Positions 34,502-44,011 are shown, numbered from the stretch's first letter. The stretch: 56,954 bases of DNA from Treponema sp. UBA1233 (GCA_002309305.1 DBWR01000062.1:1-56954), one strand, 5' to 3'. The notes: generated by a model from the sequence alone, not told the origin. A program made the numbers and translations.

Positions 34502-36313
34502 ATGTCTTCTCTTAAGACCAGGTTCATTATAATCTTTGGTTTTTTCATTGTTCTGTCAGTTACCATCATGTCTTTGGTTGCCTCTTTGAACATCATGTCT
34601 ATAGGCACAACTTTTGCAAATGATCAGGGACGCACGATAATCAACAAGGCTTCGGAAATCATAGACGGAGATGAATTTGCCGCTTTCATTCAAAATCCGA
34701 GCGAAGACGATCCGTATTACGAAACCACAAGAATACGGCTTTTGGACATAGCAACTTCCACAAACTGCCAGTACCTTTACACTATGATACCGGTAAAGGG
34801 AACGGTCTACCGTTACATAATCGACGGAAGCTGCGACCCTAGCGATGAAGAAAACTTTTCTCCCCTGGGAACAGAGGAAGACATAGCGGATTACGGTCAT
34901 TACCCCTTTGATACACAGGAAAAGAACTGCATCACCTATTCCAACATAATGAACGTGGAAAACTGGGGTTATCAAATCAGTGTTTTCAAATCCATCGTAA
35001 CTTCCAGCGGTAAAATCGTGGGCTTCATCGGCTGTGACTTTGATGCAACAAGCCTTGTGAACACCCTGCACAAACACCTTTTCATCACCATCGGACTGGG
35101 AGTGCTGTGCCTTGCCCTTGGACTCATCACGATTTTTATGTTTACAAACAGCCTGTTCAGCAAGATAAAAAACATCTCCTCGGCAATGGAACAGATTTCC
35201 ATGGGTACGGCAGACCTTACCGCACGCATACCGGAAAAAGGCAACAACGAGCTTACATCCCTGGCACAAAACTGCAACCGCGTAATTGCTAGCATGAACG
35301 AAATGATGGCATCCCTGCAGGGCCACACCGGCGTATTGTCACAGACCGGCGACCTTTTGAGCAACCGCATGAACGACAGCATCACTAGCATCAAGAATGT
35401 GTCCGGCGGAGTACATGAAATTGCAGACAGGATAAATGACCAGACTCAGAGGATTGAGTCCATCACATCGGAAGTTCAAATCGTGGAAAATGAAATCTCA
35501 AATCTTGACGGCCGAATTGTGGAACAGTCCCAGGCCATCCAATTATCTTCCTCAACGATACAGGAACTTTCTTCCAACATTCATACTGTGGACAAGAGCC
35601 TTGCCCAAATCATTTCCGAGTATTCCAATCTTGTAAAAGAGGCAAATCAGGGACGCTTGATGCAGGAGGAAGTAGCAGATCAAATCGAAAGCATAGCGCG
35701 CCAGTCAGAAAACCTTAACGAAGCAAACGCTGCCATTTCCGCCATAGCAGAACAGACCAACCTTCTTGCAATGAATGCTGCAATCGAAGCGGCACATGCG
35801 GGAGAACTTGGAAAAGGCTTTGGTGTCGTCGCGGACGAAATCAGAACTCTTGCAGAAACTTCCGCAAACCAGTCCGGCTCCATCAAGGAACTTTTGGAAG
35901 GCATAACTGCGGCCATCAACGGAATCGTAAACTCCTCAAAATCTTCCGCAGACTCATTTGAACGGCTTGGAAACAAAATCAACCAGCTTGAAAACTTGAT
36001 TCAGGACGTACAGGCGGGTATGGTAGAACAGAACAGGGGTATGGAAAACATTCTGTCAGAAATGAAAAAACTTGATGTAACAACCAGCGACATTACAGAC
36101 ACTTCATCGCACATCAAGTCATCCAGCTCCAAGGTTCTGTCAAACGTTCAGGAACTTGAATCCATTGCAGCCGTCACAAGGAACAAGTCCACGGAAGTAT
36201 CATCAGACATGCATTCCATGGAAAATGTTGCCCTTGACGCTGTTAAAGCTTGTGAACAGAATCAGGATGCCTCAAAGCAGGTTTCCGGAATCATCAACGG
36301 ATTTAAAGTCTAA
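34502..36313 (+). CDS. methyl-accepting chemotaxis protein
   Basis: The 603-residue receptor has an N-terminal span (about 8-30), a periplasmic sensing domain of about 160 residues, a second span (about 194-215), a HAMP region (about 217-270) and the cytoplasmic signalling helix with the highly conserved tip EQTNLLAMNAAIEAAHAGE (about 418-436) that contacts CheA and CheW. GKGFGVVADEIRTLAE follows. AAAGGAG precedes the ATG, and TATAAT lies at 34469-34474, so it likely has its own promoter. The ligand is unknown. It converges with asnB, which is two bases away. Confidence 0.92.
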   Translation: MSSLKTRFIIIFGFFIVLSVTIMSLVASLNIMSIGTTFANDQGRTIINKASEIIDGDEFAAFIQNPSEDDPYYETTRIRLLDIATSTNCQYLYTMIPVKGTVYRYIIDGSCDPSDEENFSPLGTEEDIADYGHYPFDTQEKNCITYSNIMNVENWGYQISVFKSIVTSSGKIVGFIGCDFDATSLVNTLHKHLFITIGLGVLCLALGLITIFMFTNSLFSKIKNISSAMEQISMGTADLTARIPEKGNNELTSLAQNCNRVIASMNEMMASLQGHTGVLSQTGDLLSNRMNDSITSIKNVSGGVHEIADRINDQTQRIESITSEVQIVENEISNLDGRIVEQSQAIQLSSSTIQELSSNIHTVDKSLAQIISEYSNLVKEANQGRLMQEEVADQIESIARQSENLNEANAAISAIAEQTNLLAMNAAIEAAHAGELGKGFGVVADEIRTLAETSANQSGSIKELLEGITAAINGIVNSSKSSADSFERLGNKINQLENLIQDVQAGMVEQNRGMENILSEMKKLDVTTSDITDTSSHIKSSSSKVLSNVQELESIAAVTRNKSTEVSSDMHSMENVALDAVKACEQNQDASKQVSGIINGFKV

Positions 36314-36315
36314 CC

Positions 36316-38073
36316 TTATTTATATGCCTTGTCATGCACACCGGCTATGGCTCTTCCGCTTGGTTCATCCATGTTTTTCCAGGCGGCATCCCACTCCAAT
36401 GCCTTGGCGGTTGAACATGCAACACCGGCTTCGTGTGGCACACATTTAGCTGCACTGTCGCTTGGGAATAGACTGCTGTATATCTCGCGATAGTAATATT
36501 CCTCTTTTGTTTTTGGAGGATTTACCGGGAAACGGTTTTCTCTACGGGCAAATTCTGCATCGCTTACTTTTTCCTCCGTCATCTTCTTGAGGGTGTCTAT
36601 CCAGCTGTATCCAACACCGTCGCTGAACTGTTCCTTTTGACGCCAGCAGATGTCCTCTGGAAGAAGGTCTTCAAATGCCTTACGCAAAATCCATTTTTCC
36701 ATGCGCTGTTTGCCATCGGGCAGCTTTATGTTCATCTTGTCGCTTGGGTTCAATCCCATTGCAACATCAATAAAGTCCTTGTCAAGGAAAGGAACGCGGC
36801 CTTCAACACCCCATGCCATAAGGGATTTGTTTGCACGCAGACAGTCGTAAAGGTGAAGCTTACTCATCTTGCGGACAAGCTCCTCGTGGAATTCCTGGGC
36901 GTTTGGTGCCTTGTGGAAATAAAGGTAACCGCCAAAAAGTTCATCACTTCCTTCGCCACTCAAGACCATCTTGATTCCCATTGATTTAATAACACGGGCC
37001 AAAAGGTACATCGGGGTAGAAGCCCTGACCGTCGTAATGTCGTATGTTTCAATATGGTAAATCACGTCAGGCAGAGCATCCAATGCTTCCTGAATTGTAA
37101 AATGAACCTCATGGTGAACCGTACCTATATAATCCGCAGCTTTTTGTGCCGCAATAAGATCCGGAGAACCTTCAAGACCTACGGCAAAACTGTGCAAACG
37201 TGGCCACCAGGCTGCTTCCTTGCTGTCCGTTTCAATTCTCTTTTTGGAAAACTTCTGTGTGACGGCTGCAATAATCGAACTGTCCAAACCACCGCTCAAA
37301 AGAACACCATAAGGAACGTCACTCATGAGCTGAGCCCTTACTGCTGACTCAAGACCATTGCGAACTTTTTCAATCACGCTAGGATTGATGATTTCTCCCT
37401 TTTCATCTGTTGCCTTTGGAGCATTCTTTACTGCATCAAAGCTTTCCCATTCCCTCTTGTACCAGCGGGTCGGCTTTTCATCCTTTGAATAAAAATACTG
37501 TCCGTTGGGGAATTCTTCTATAGTCTGGCAGTCACCTTCCAGAGCCTTTAATTCGCTTGCAACATAATAGCGGCCGTTTTTATCCCAGCCCTGATACAAA
37601 GGAATTACACCGATTTCATCGCGGGCAATAAGGTATACGTCATTCTCACTGTCGTAAAGTGCAAATGCAAAGATTCCCGAAAGCTGCTCAATCATTGCGG
37701 TAAAGTCACCGGACTCACGGAATTTTTTATAAAGGGGAATAATAACCTCACAGTCACTTCCTGTACGGAAATTATACTTTCCCTGGAACTGTGAACGTAT
37801 TTCCTTGTGATTGTAGATTTCGCCGTTTGCCGCAAGAATGATTTTCTCATCATCACTTACAAGAGGCTGCTTACCACTTAAAGGGTCAACAATAGAAAGA
37901 CGCTCATGACTCAAGATTGCATTATTGCCTGTATAAACACCGCTCCAGTCAGGACCACGGTGCCGGATTTTCTTTGACATCGCCAAAACCTGAGCCCTAA
38001 GCTCCTCTTTTAGACCCTCGCCAATTGGAGAAGACCCACTCTGTAAATCAAAAGCTCCAACAAATCCACACAT
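36316..38073 (-). CDS. asnB: asparagine synthase (glutamine-hydrolysing)
   Basis: The 585-residue enzyme makes asparagine from aspartate, ATP and glutamine. The N-terminal class II glutamine amidotransferase starts MCGFVGAFD, with the catalytic Cys exposed at residue 2 after Met removal. The ATP-pyrophosphatase synthetase domain has the P-loop SGGLDSS and later GEGSDELFGGY. The protein is full length. AAGGGG lies before the ATG. It has its own promoter and a leader with an intrinsic terminator, next to an ANTAR regulator gene, and belongs to a glutamine-linked block. Confidence 0.95.
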   Translation of the reverse strand: MCGFVGAFDLQSGSSPIGEGLKEELRAQVLAMSKKIRHRGPDWSGVYTGNNAILSHERLSIVDPLSGKQPLVSDDEKIILAANGEIYNHKEIRSQFQGKYNFRTGSDCEVIIPLYKKFRESGDFTAMIEQLSGIFAFALYDSENDVYLIARDEIGVIPLYQGWDKNGRYYVASELKALEGDCQTIEEFPNGQYFYSKDEKPTRWYKREWESFDAVKNAPKATDEKGEIINPSVIEKVRNGLESAVRAQLMSDVPYGVLLSGGLDSSIIAAVTQKFSKKRIETDSKEAAWWPRLHSFAVGLEGSPDLIAAQKAADYIGTVHHEVHFTIQEALDALPDVIYHIETYDITTVRASTPMYLLARVIKSMGIKMVLSGEGSDELFGGYLYFHKAPNAQEFHEELVRKMSKLHLYDCLRANKSLMAWGVEGRVPFLDKDFIDVAMGLNPSDKMNIKLPDGKQRMEKWILRKAFEDLLPEDICWRQKEQFSDGVGYSWIDTLKKMTEEKVSDAEFARRENRFPVNPPKTKEEYYYREIYSSLFPSDSAAKCVPHEAGVACSTAKALEWDAAWKNMDEPSGRAIAGVHDKAYK

Positions 38074-38101
38074 AAAACATACCCCTTATCATGTTCAAAA
38101 A

Positions 38102-38140
38102 AATAAAAAAAGACGCCTATCCCTAAGGAAAGACGTCTTC
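38102..38140 (-). terminator. terminator-type hairpin in the asnB leader (candidate attenuator)
   Basis: On the minus strand AAGACGTCT pairs with AGGCGTCTT around a 12-base loop, followed by seven T, an A and seven T. It lies downstream of a promoter for asnB and upstream of its start, so it would cut the leader transcript unless read through. It is also the 3' end of the ANTAR gene region. Read-through control by the ANTAR protein is an inference; the two hexaloop hairpins typical of ANTAR targets were not found. Confidence 0.6.
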
Positions 38141-38152
38141 GTCAGTTCTTGT

Positions 38153-38182
38153 AGAATATCACAAAAGACTGGTGTATGTCAA
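38153..38182 (-). promoter_or_regulatory. promoter of asnB
   Basis: On the minus strand TTGACA (38177-38182, perfect) and TATTCT (38153-38158) are 18 bases apart. It starts right after the ANTAR stop codon, so transcription begins near 38146 and gives asnB a leader of about 73 bases with the terminator-type hairpin. Confidence 0.6.
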
Positions 38183-38749
38183 TTAGTCATATGTGCGCAA
38201 AATGTTTTCTGCAGTGGTGATGCGGGTTTGCCTAAGGTCCATGCTTTGTTTTTCGATGTAGTGCTGGGCCTGGCTTTCCGTCATCTTTAGGACTTGAATC
38301 AAGACCAGTTTTGCCCTGTCCACAATTCGGATTTCCTCTATCTTTTTCTGAAGCCGCTGATTTTCGTTTTCCAGTTTCTGCATGCGAAGTCGGCTGGCGG
38401 TAATGAGTTTTGCCGCTTTGTAGAAAAATTCCGGGGTAGTGGGTTTGGGCAGAGAAAAGACGCCATAATCTTCAACTCGGGAATTGGTTTCCATTTCTAT
38501 TGCGCTGTCAACAATCAGGATGATTCCGGCGGTGGTTTTATCGGCTGCTGTTATTGCAAGGTCATCCCCCTGCTCATCCGGTAGCGGTGCATCGATTATG
38601 ATAAGGTCAAAATCAAAGTCCGTGATGTATCGGCGGGCCTGTGACCCGTTTTGAGAAGTAAAAACCTGCCCGTAATGCTCAAGGCGCATAAAGTCGGAGA
38701 TTATGCCCATTGTGGAGCTTGTATTGCTGACAATCAATATGTTGTCCAT
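38183..38749 (-). CDS. response-regulator-like protein with ANTAR RNA-binding domain
   Basis: The 188-residue protein has a receiver-like domain (residues 1 to about 115; the phospho-acceptor Asp could be in IIIDAPLPDEQG), a short coiled coil (about 120-137) and a C-terminal ANTAR domain (DRAKLVLIQVLKMTESQA then MDLRQTRITTAENIL). ANTAR proteins bind RNA hairpins and prevent termination. It starts on the base after the glnA stop (TAA ATG), so it is translated with glnA. Glutamine-linked antiterminators next to glnA are known in clostridia and other bacteria. The likely targets are the leaders of this block, including that of asnB. Confidence 0.85.
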   Translation of the reverse strand: MDNILIVSNTSSTMGIISDFMRLEHYGQVFTSQNGSQARRYITDFDFDLIIIDAPLPDEQGDDLAITAADKTTAGIILIVDSAIEMETNSRVEDYGVFSLPKPTTPEFFYKAAKLITASRLRMQKLENENQRLQKKIEEIRIVDRAKLVLIQVLKMTESQAQHYIEKQSMDLRQTRITTAENILRTYD

Positions 38750-40015
38750 TTACAACTCCCAAAACTCCGGATCCTTTGTCTCCCTCTTGGCTTGAATGAA
38801 TGAATCTATTGTGTTCCTTGATAAGACCGATGCAACAAATTTAGAATTCTGTGCCAAGTCCAGGGCTTCTTCCAGACTTGAAGGTAGTTTTTCCATTTTA
38901 TCCAGAACTTCCTTTGGTGCATTAAAAAGGTCAAGATCCACGGCTTCTTGCAGTGGCAGTTGGTTTTCTATTCCATCAATTCCAGCGGCACAAACCAGGG
39001 CAAGAGCCAAATACGGATTACAGCTTGGATCTGCGGAACGGAGCTCAAAGCGAATGTTGTCTCCTGAGGCTGCAGGAATGCGAATCAACTGACTGCGGTT
39101 CTGCTTTGACCAGGAAACATAAGCGGGAGCCTCAAAAGAACCAAGACGGCTGTAGGACTGTTCATAGGAATTCAAGAATGCGGTAATCTCGCGGATATGC
39201 TTCAGGACTCCTGCAATAAAGTGATCTGCTTCAGGGGCATTTTGTCCCATAAGGTTCACTCCGTTTTTGTAAAGCGAAACGTTTATGTGCAAACCGCTGC
39301 CGGCTTCTTTTTCCAGTGGCTTGGGTGCAAAGCTTGCAAAAAGTCCGCTCTGAGATGCAATTGACCTTACAACATTCTTGAATGTGCAGACATTGTCAGC
39401 CGCCGCAATGATTGTATCATAACGGAAGTCTATTTCGTTTTGGCCGGGGCCGCTTTCGTGATGGCTGGTCTCAGGTGTAATTCCCATCTGCTCTAGTGTA
39501 AGTATGATTTCACGGCGGACGTTTTCTCCCTTGTCCATTGGTGCAAGACCACAGTAACCGGCCATGTCATGTGGAATCTTTGTCGGCAGTCCGTTTTCAT
39601 CCAGCTTGAACAAGTAAAATTCACATTCGGTTCCAACTTTGATTTCGTAACCCAAATCTGCCAGCTTTTTAGCCTGTTCAATTAAAATGGCTCTTGTATC
39701 TCCCTGAAAAATCGTACCGTCAGGATTTTTGATTGAGCAGTACATTCTTGCAACACGTCCCCTCTGAGGCCTCCACGGAAGCACTGTCAAGGTAGAAGGA
39801 TCAGGACAAATGAACAGGTCGCTTTCCCTTGCATTTAAGAAACCCTTTACGGCATTTGCATCAAAAGAAATCCCCTCTTTAAATGCCCTTTTTAAAATTG
39901 AAGGCTGCACGGAAACACTCTTTATTTCTCCAAAAATATCGGCGAAAAAGAGCTTTATGAATTTAACGTCGTTTTCCGTAACATATTGTAAAACTTCAGA
40001 ACTTGAATATTCCAT
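38750..40015 (-). CDS. glnA: glutamine synthetase type I
   Basis: The 421-residue enzyme joins ammonia and glutamate. It has the beta-Grasp N-terminal domain, the catalytic ECEFYLF and GPGQNEIDFRYD regions, the ATP-binding PKPLEKEAGSGLHINVSL and the glutamate loop. It is slightly shorter than the usual 440-470, and I see no adenylylation-type tyrosine segment, so it resembles the GSI-alpha type regulated by feedback and transcription. AGGAG precedes the ATG. It follows glmS after 18 bases and is directly fused in reading to the ANTAR gene. Confidence 0.93.
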   Translation of the reverse strand: MEYSSSEVLQYVTENDVKFIKLFFADIFGEIKSVSVQPSILKRAFKEGISFDANAVKGFLNARESDLFICPDPSTLTVLPWRPQRGRVARMYCSIKNPDGTIFQGDTRAILIEQAKKLADLGYEIKVGTECEFYLFKLDENGLPTKIPHDMAGYCGLAPMDKGENVRREIILTLEQMGITPETSHHESGPGQNEIDFRYDTIIAAADNVCTFKNVVRSIASQSGLFASFAPKPLEKEAGSGLHINVSLYKNGVNLMGQNAPEADHFIAGVLKHIREITAFLNSYEQSYSRLGSFEAPAYVSWSKQNRSQLIRIPAASGDNIRFELRSADPSCNPYLALALVCAAGIDGIENQLPLQEAVDLDLFNAPKEVLDKMEKLPSSLEEALDLAQNSKFVASVLSRNTIDSFIQAKRETKDPEFWEL

Positions 40016-40033
40016 TTTGTTCTCCTGAGCAGT

Positions 40034-41878
40034 TTATTCAACTGTAACTGACTTTGCAAGGTTTCGTGGTTTGTCCGGATTAATTCCTCGCTGAACTGAA
40101 CAGTAATATGCAAAAAGCTGTGCCGGAATTATGCTCAACAATGCACCAAAGGAACTTTCGGTAGCAGGAATGCGGAAAATGTCTTTGGCACATTTCTCAA
40201 ACTCGTTGCCCTGCGTACTGGTAATCACAAATGTTGAACAACCGCGAGTAAGCACTTCTTCAAGATTGCTTGCCACCTTGTCGTAAAGTTCTGGTTCCGT
40301 GGCAATTCCCACAACAAGGGTAGTATCGTCAACAAGGGCGATTGGACCATGCTTCAGCTCTCCTGCCGCAAAAGCCTCACTGTGCATGTAGCTTACTTCC
40401 TTGAGCTTAAGGGCACATTCCAGACTTGTAGCACTGTCGGAAAGACGTCCAATGTAGAATATCTTTTCCTTGTTGAAATTGCATGATGCAAATTTCTGAA
40501 TCTCACCCTGATTGTCCAGAATCTGCTGAACCTTCTGTGGTATTGTAGAAAGCTCTTCCAAAAGGCGGCTGTATTCCTTTTCGTCAACAAGACCCCTTGC
40601 GTGCCCACTCTTTAATGCCAGCATGAACAGGCACATCAGCTGAGTCGTATATGCCTTGGTTGATGCAACGGCAATCTCAGGACCGGCAGCAGTATAAATC
40701 ACGTCATCAGCATCACGGCTTGCAGTTGAACCGACAGAGTTCGTAATGGCAATGACACGAAGACCCTGTGCTTTTGCAAGACGCAATGCCTCCAGCGTAT
40801 CGGCGGTTTCTCCTGACTGGCTTATGATTATGAAGATGTCGTCCTTGTTGAGTACCGGATTCCTGTAGCGGAATTCGGATGCAATGTCCACAACCACCGG
40901 AATACGTGCATATTTTTCAAACACATAGCGGGCAACAACACCGGCATAGTATGCGGTACCACAGGCAGTTATTACTATCCTTCTGGCATTTTTCCAGTCT
41001 TCATCCGTGAGCTTCAGTTCCTCAAAATTGACGTCTACCGGCTTCCCATTGGCTTCTATAACGTGCGGGCGGAATGTATCGGTAAGCGCCTTGGGCTGCT
41101 CGTAGATTTCCTTTATCATAAAGTGTGCATATCCGCCTTTTTCTGCGCTGGACATGTCCCATTCAACATGATAGGGTTCCTTTATGACCTTGTTGCCATC
41201 CTCATCAAACAAGTCAACATGGTCTGCATAAATGACCGCAACCTGCTTTTGATCCAGGAAGTAAACCTCACGTGTGTGCTCAAGAACAGCGGGAACGTCA
41301 CTTGCAATAAAGTTTTCTCCCTGTCCAAGACCTATAATCAGCGGGCTTTCCTTTCTGGCGGCGATGATTCTGTCCGGGTATTCCTTGCAAAGGACACCAA
41401 GTGCATAGCTTCCCTCTATGCGGTGAAGGGCATTCAGCACGGCCTCAAAAATGTCTCCATCCTGCTCGTAGTAATAATTGATTAAGTGTGCAACAACTTC
41501 CGTATCGGTCTGGCTCCTGAAAACAACACCCTGTTCCTGAAGCCAAGCCTTTAATTTTGCGTAATTCTCTATGATTCCGTTATGAACGATGGCTATTGTT
41601 CCGCTTACATTTGTATGGGGATGGGCATTGACGTCGCTCGGTTCACCGTGGGTTGCCCATCTGGTATGTCCGATACCCATGCTTCCCTGAATTATCTGAG
41701 TTGCAAGCCTCTTCTCCAGAACTTCCAGGGCACCCTTAACCTTTTCCACAACTATGTCCTGGCCGTCAAAAACAGCAATTCCCGCGCTGTCATATCCGCG
41801 ATATTCAAGCTTTTTTAACGCATTGACCAAAATCGGAGTGGCGTTTTTTTCTCCAACATAACCAACTATTCCACACAT
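40034..41878 (-). CDS. glmS: glutamine-fructose-6-phosphate aminotransferase
   Basis: The 614-residue enzyme makes glucosamine-6-phosphate for peptidoglycan. It starts MCGIVGYVG, with the catalytic Cys at residue 2, followed by the glutaminase domain, then two SIS sugar-isomerase domains (TACGTAYYAG, ISQSGETADTLEALR, SSLECALKLKEVSYMHSEAF) and the C-terminal lysine end (PRNLAKSVTVE). It is complete. GGGAG precedes the ATG. No glmS ribozyme was recognised in the 90 bases upstream. First gene of the operon glmS-glnA-ANTAR. Confidence 0.95.
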   Translation of the reverse strand: MCGIVGYVGEKNATPILVNALKKLEYRGYDSAGIAVFDGQDIVVEKVKGALEVLEKRLATQIIQGSMGIGHTRWATHGEPSDVNAHPHTNVSGTIAIVHNGIIENYAKLKAWLQEQGVVFRSQTDTEVVAHLINYYYEQDGDIFEAVLNALHRIEGSYALGVLCKEYPDRIIAARKESPLIIGLGQGENFIASDVPAVLEHTREVYFLDQKQVAVIYADHVDLFDEDGNKVIKEPYHVEWDMSSAEKGGYAHFMIKEIYEQPKALTDTFRPHVIEANGKPVDVNFEELKLTDEDWKNARRIVITACGTAYYAGVVARYVFEKYARIPVVVDIASEFRYRNPVLNKDDIFIIISQSGETADTLEALRLAKAQGLRVIAITNSVGSTASRDADDVIYTAAGPEIAVASTKAYTTQLMCLFMLALKSGHARGLVDEKEYSRLLEELSTIPQKVQQILDNQGEIQKFASCNFNKEKIFYIGRLSDSATSLECALKLKEVSYMHSEAFAAGELKHGPIALVDDTTLVVGIATEPELYDKVASNLEEVLTRGCSTFVITSTQGNEFEKCAKDIFRIPATESSFGALLSIIPAQLFAYYCSVQRGINPDKPRNLAKSVTVE

Positions 41879-41968
41879 ATAAGACTCCCAATTATCTGTC
41901 TTGTTTATAAATAATCCGAATCAAGCCTGACTTCCGGCAGACAGGTTCAGAATGACATTTACTATAAA

Positions 41969-42865
41969 TTACACGATGGTAGAAAGAATATCAATAACCC
42001 CCGCATCGTAAAATTTCTTTTTTTTGCGTAAATCCTCTATGGCCTTTTTTGGGCTGAGCTTGTGATGATAAGTTCGTTCGGAAATCAAAGAGGAATAACT
42101 TTCGGTAACGTGAATGATTTTTGCCAAAAGCGGAATGTCTTTGCTTGTAAGGGATTCCGGATAACCCGATCCATCCTCATTTTCATGGTGGAACATGCAT
42201 GCCTGGGCAAACACCGCCTGAATTTCCTTGGGAGCAAAAGGAAGATAGTCTGAATACTGCAAAACGTGACGCTGCAAATCCTTTTTTTCCTTTGCGCTAA
42301 GGATTTCCGCCCTAAAGAGGTCTGCACCCAAATCCAAAAAGCCTACATCGTAAATCATAGCCGCCAAAAGATAGATGATGGCCTGCTCTTTTGGTACTTC
42401 CAGCTGTCGTGCAATCCTATAAGTTAGTGCGGCAACTACAACAGAATTATGTTTTCGGTGGGTATGCTTGTCTATTGTTTTCCCAAGAATGACACAATCG
42501 TCCAGCAATGCATTCCATTCCGGTTCATCAGAGATAAAATGGGCTTCATCGATATATTTTTCAACTTGAATGTAATATTTTTTAAATGAACGGTTATAAA
42601 CCATTCGCCGCAAGACAGAATACGCTATAAATGCCAAAACCACAAGCTCAATGACTATAAGAACAAGCCGAATCAGACGCATCAGGTTCTGTCCGCCATC
42701 GTCCTGAGCCGCAAAAAGGTCCTGAATGGAAATAATGGAGTCTCCCACACCATGGGCAAAATTTTCAAGAGAATCATCCCCCTTCCCTTCCTGAGCCCAA
42801 GTTAGAGCGGGAAAAGCCAAAAGAGAAAACATCCAATAAAGCTTTTTTTTGTTAAAAAAGACCAT
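41969..42865 (-). CDS. membrane-anchored degenerate HD-GYP domain protein
   Basis: The 298-residue protein has a signal or anchor (LLAFPALTWAQ), a membrane span at about residues 62-85 and a C-terminal HD-GYP-like domain. The GYP end is kept (HHENEDGSGYP), but the HD pair is changed to YD (MIYDVGFLDLG) and the later Asp in the ADxF region is Glu (HVTESYSSL). Since those residues bind metal in c-di-GMP phosphodiesterases, it may not hydrolyse c-di-GMP; it may bind it. AAGGTG precedes the ATG. It is 90 bases upstream of glmS on the same strand, but an operon is uncertain. Confidence 0.78.
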   Translation of the reverse strand: MVFFNKKKLYWMFSLLAFPALTWAQEGKGDDSLENFAHGVGDSIISIQDLFAAQDDGGQNLMRLIRLVLIVIELVVLAFIAYSVLRRMVYNRSFKKYYIQVEKYIDEAHFISDEPEWNALLDDCVILGKTIDKHTHRKHNSVVVAALTYRIARQLEVPKEQAIIYLLAAMIYDVGFLDLGADLFRAEILSAKEKKDLQRHVLQYSDYLPFAPKEIQAVFAQACMFHHENEDGSGYPESLTSKDIPLLAKIIHVTESYSSLISERTYHHKLSPKKAIEDLRKKKKFYDAGVIDILSTIV

Positions 42866-42915
42866 TCACCTTGATTTTATCACGTCATCAAGGGGATTTC
42901 AATCACAGTGGAGTT

Positions 42916-43566
42916 CTATTTTTTTAAAAGTTGCCTTGATACTTCCATTACACCGCGATGATTCAGTTTTCTGGGATCAAAATGAATGAGCCAGTACACC
43001 AGCTGCATGACAAGACCGGCGCCAAAAGTGCTTATGACAGTCCCTATCCCGACAGGACCTCCCAAAAGCCAACCGACAAGGAGCACAACAGCCCACAAGA
43101 TGACTTCAACAATTCCAATCGGAACACGAGGCATACGCTTTCCCAAGCCAACCAAAAGGGAATCCCTTGGACCACAGCACTGTTCGCTTTTCATGTAGAC
43201 TGCCATGCCAAATGCCATAAAGACAAAACCCATCAGCATTATGCCAATGCCCAGGGCAAGATTTGTATTCAAGTCAAACGGATTGAGCGAATTGTACATC
43301 TGAACAAAATTTCCTGTTAAAAGCGCATCGATTATCGTACCAAAACCGATTTTTTCCTTTAAAAGCAGGTCTATTCCCAGAATCACCACCGCCATAACCG
43401 TCATGGACAAACCGTAATTAAGCGGCGTGTGATAGGAAATGCCCATTCCAAGGCAATCCCATGGTGCAAGTCCTATGTTTGCAAAAATTGTAAGGTGCAC
43501 CCCAAACGCAAATATGAATAAACCTATTACGATTCTAATCCATTCAAGAATAATCTTTTTACGCAT
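42916..43566 (-). CDS. YczE/YitT-type multi-span membrane protein
   Basis: The 216-residue protein has five or six membrane spans and the family-like segments ANIGLAPWDCLGMGIS and GPRDSLLVGLGKRMP. The YczE group is widespread in Firmicutes and spirochaetes and has no agreed biochemical function (some relatives sit with sugar or antibiotic genes). TATACT lies upstream with a weak GGAA site. It is a single gene, reading away from the island boundary next door. Confidence 0.78.
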   Translation of the reverse strand: MRKKIILEWIRIVIGLFIFAFGVHLTIFANIGLAPWDCLGMGISYHTPLNYGLSMTVMAVVILGIDLLLKEKIGFGTIIDALLTGNFVQMYNSLNPFDLNTNLALGIGIMLMGFVFMAFGMAVYMKSEQCCGPRDSLLVGLGKRMPRVPIGIVEVILWAVVLLVGWLLGGPVGIGTVISTFGAGLVMQLVYWLIHFDPRKLNHRGVMEVSRQLLKK

Positions 43567-43614
43567 AATTCCAGCCAGTATAATTCATGCTTCCAAATAA
43601 ATCAATTAATGCGA

Positions 43615-43648
43615 TGCCAACCCCGCTGCCTTGTCGAAGGTTTTTTCC
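43615..43648 (+). repeat. left copy of the trmJ 3'-end direct repeat
   Basis: These 34 bases match 54441-54474 at 29 of 34 positions. The first 12 (TGCCAACCCCGC) and last eight (TTTTTTCC) are identical. On the minus strand they encode EKTFDKAAGLA, the counterpart of the trmJ C-terminal EKIFDKAAGLA, then a short tail and stop. It marks the left edge of the accessory island and could be an old attachment-site copy or a recombination scar. Confidence 0.5.
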
Positions 43649-44011
43649 TACAAATACATAAAGCCGTCACGTTACATCTACAGCGACAGGAAAATCACGG
43701 ACAAAATCACTTCCTGCCTTGATGAACGCAAGATCCCCTACATCAAGGGAATTACCTGGACGACGGACGCAATGTTCCGGGAGACAAAGGCCCTGGTTGA
43801 ACAGCGCAAGCTTGAGGGTGCCAAAATCGTAGAGATGGAGCAGGCCGGCTGCATTGCTATCGCACAGTACCGCAACTTTGATTACGGAGCCATAATCTAC
43901 GGAGGCGATGACGTTTCCCAAGATGAATGGGACTCAAGATCATGGGACAAACGCCAGGGAATAAGATACAACCTTGTAATGCTCTGCCGTGACCTGGTAA
44001 AAGCCTTTTAG
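43649..44011 (+). pseudogene. nucleoside phosphorylase remnant, N-terminal half missing
   Basis: The frame reads the C-terminal half of a nucleoside phosphorylase: IKPSRYIYSDRKI, KGITWTTDAMFRETK, the substrate-binding VEMEQAGCIAIAQ and YGGDDVSQDEWDSR. Intact family members are about 240-260 residues; here only about 120 remain. The sequence upstream of 43649 is not phosphorylase but the trmJ-end repeat, so the 5' half was lost at a recombination junction. A TTG at 43631 could in theory start translation, but the product would lack half the fold. Confidence 0.65.

Noticed and set aside
34556..35326. Leftward ORF of 256 codons opposite the chemotaxis receptor
   Set aside because: It lies entirely within the receptor gene; composition rich in Cys/His/Val is typical of antisense reading.
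41879..41968. glmS ribozyme upstream of glmS
   Set aside because: The 90-base gap is short and holds only an imperfect six-pair hairpin; the conserved ribozyme core is not seen.
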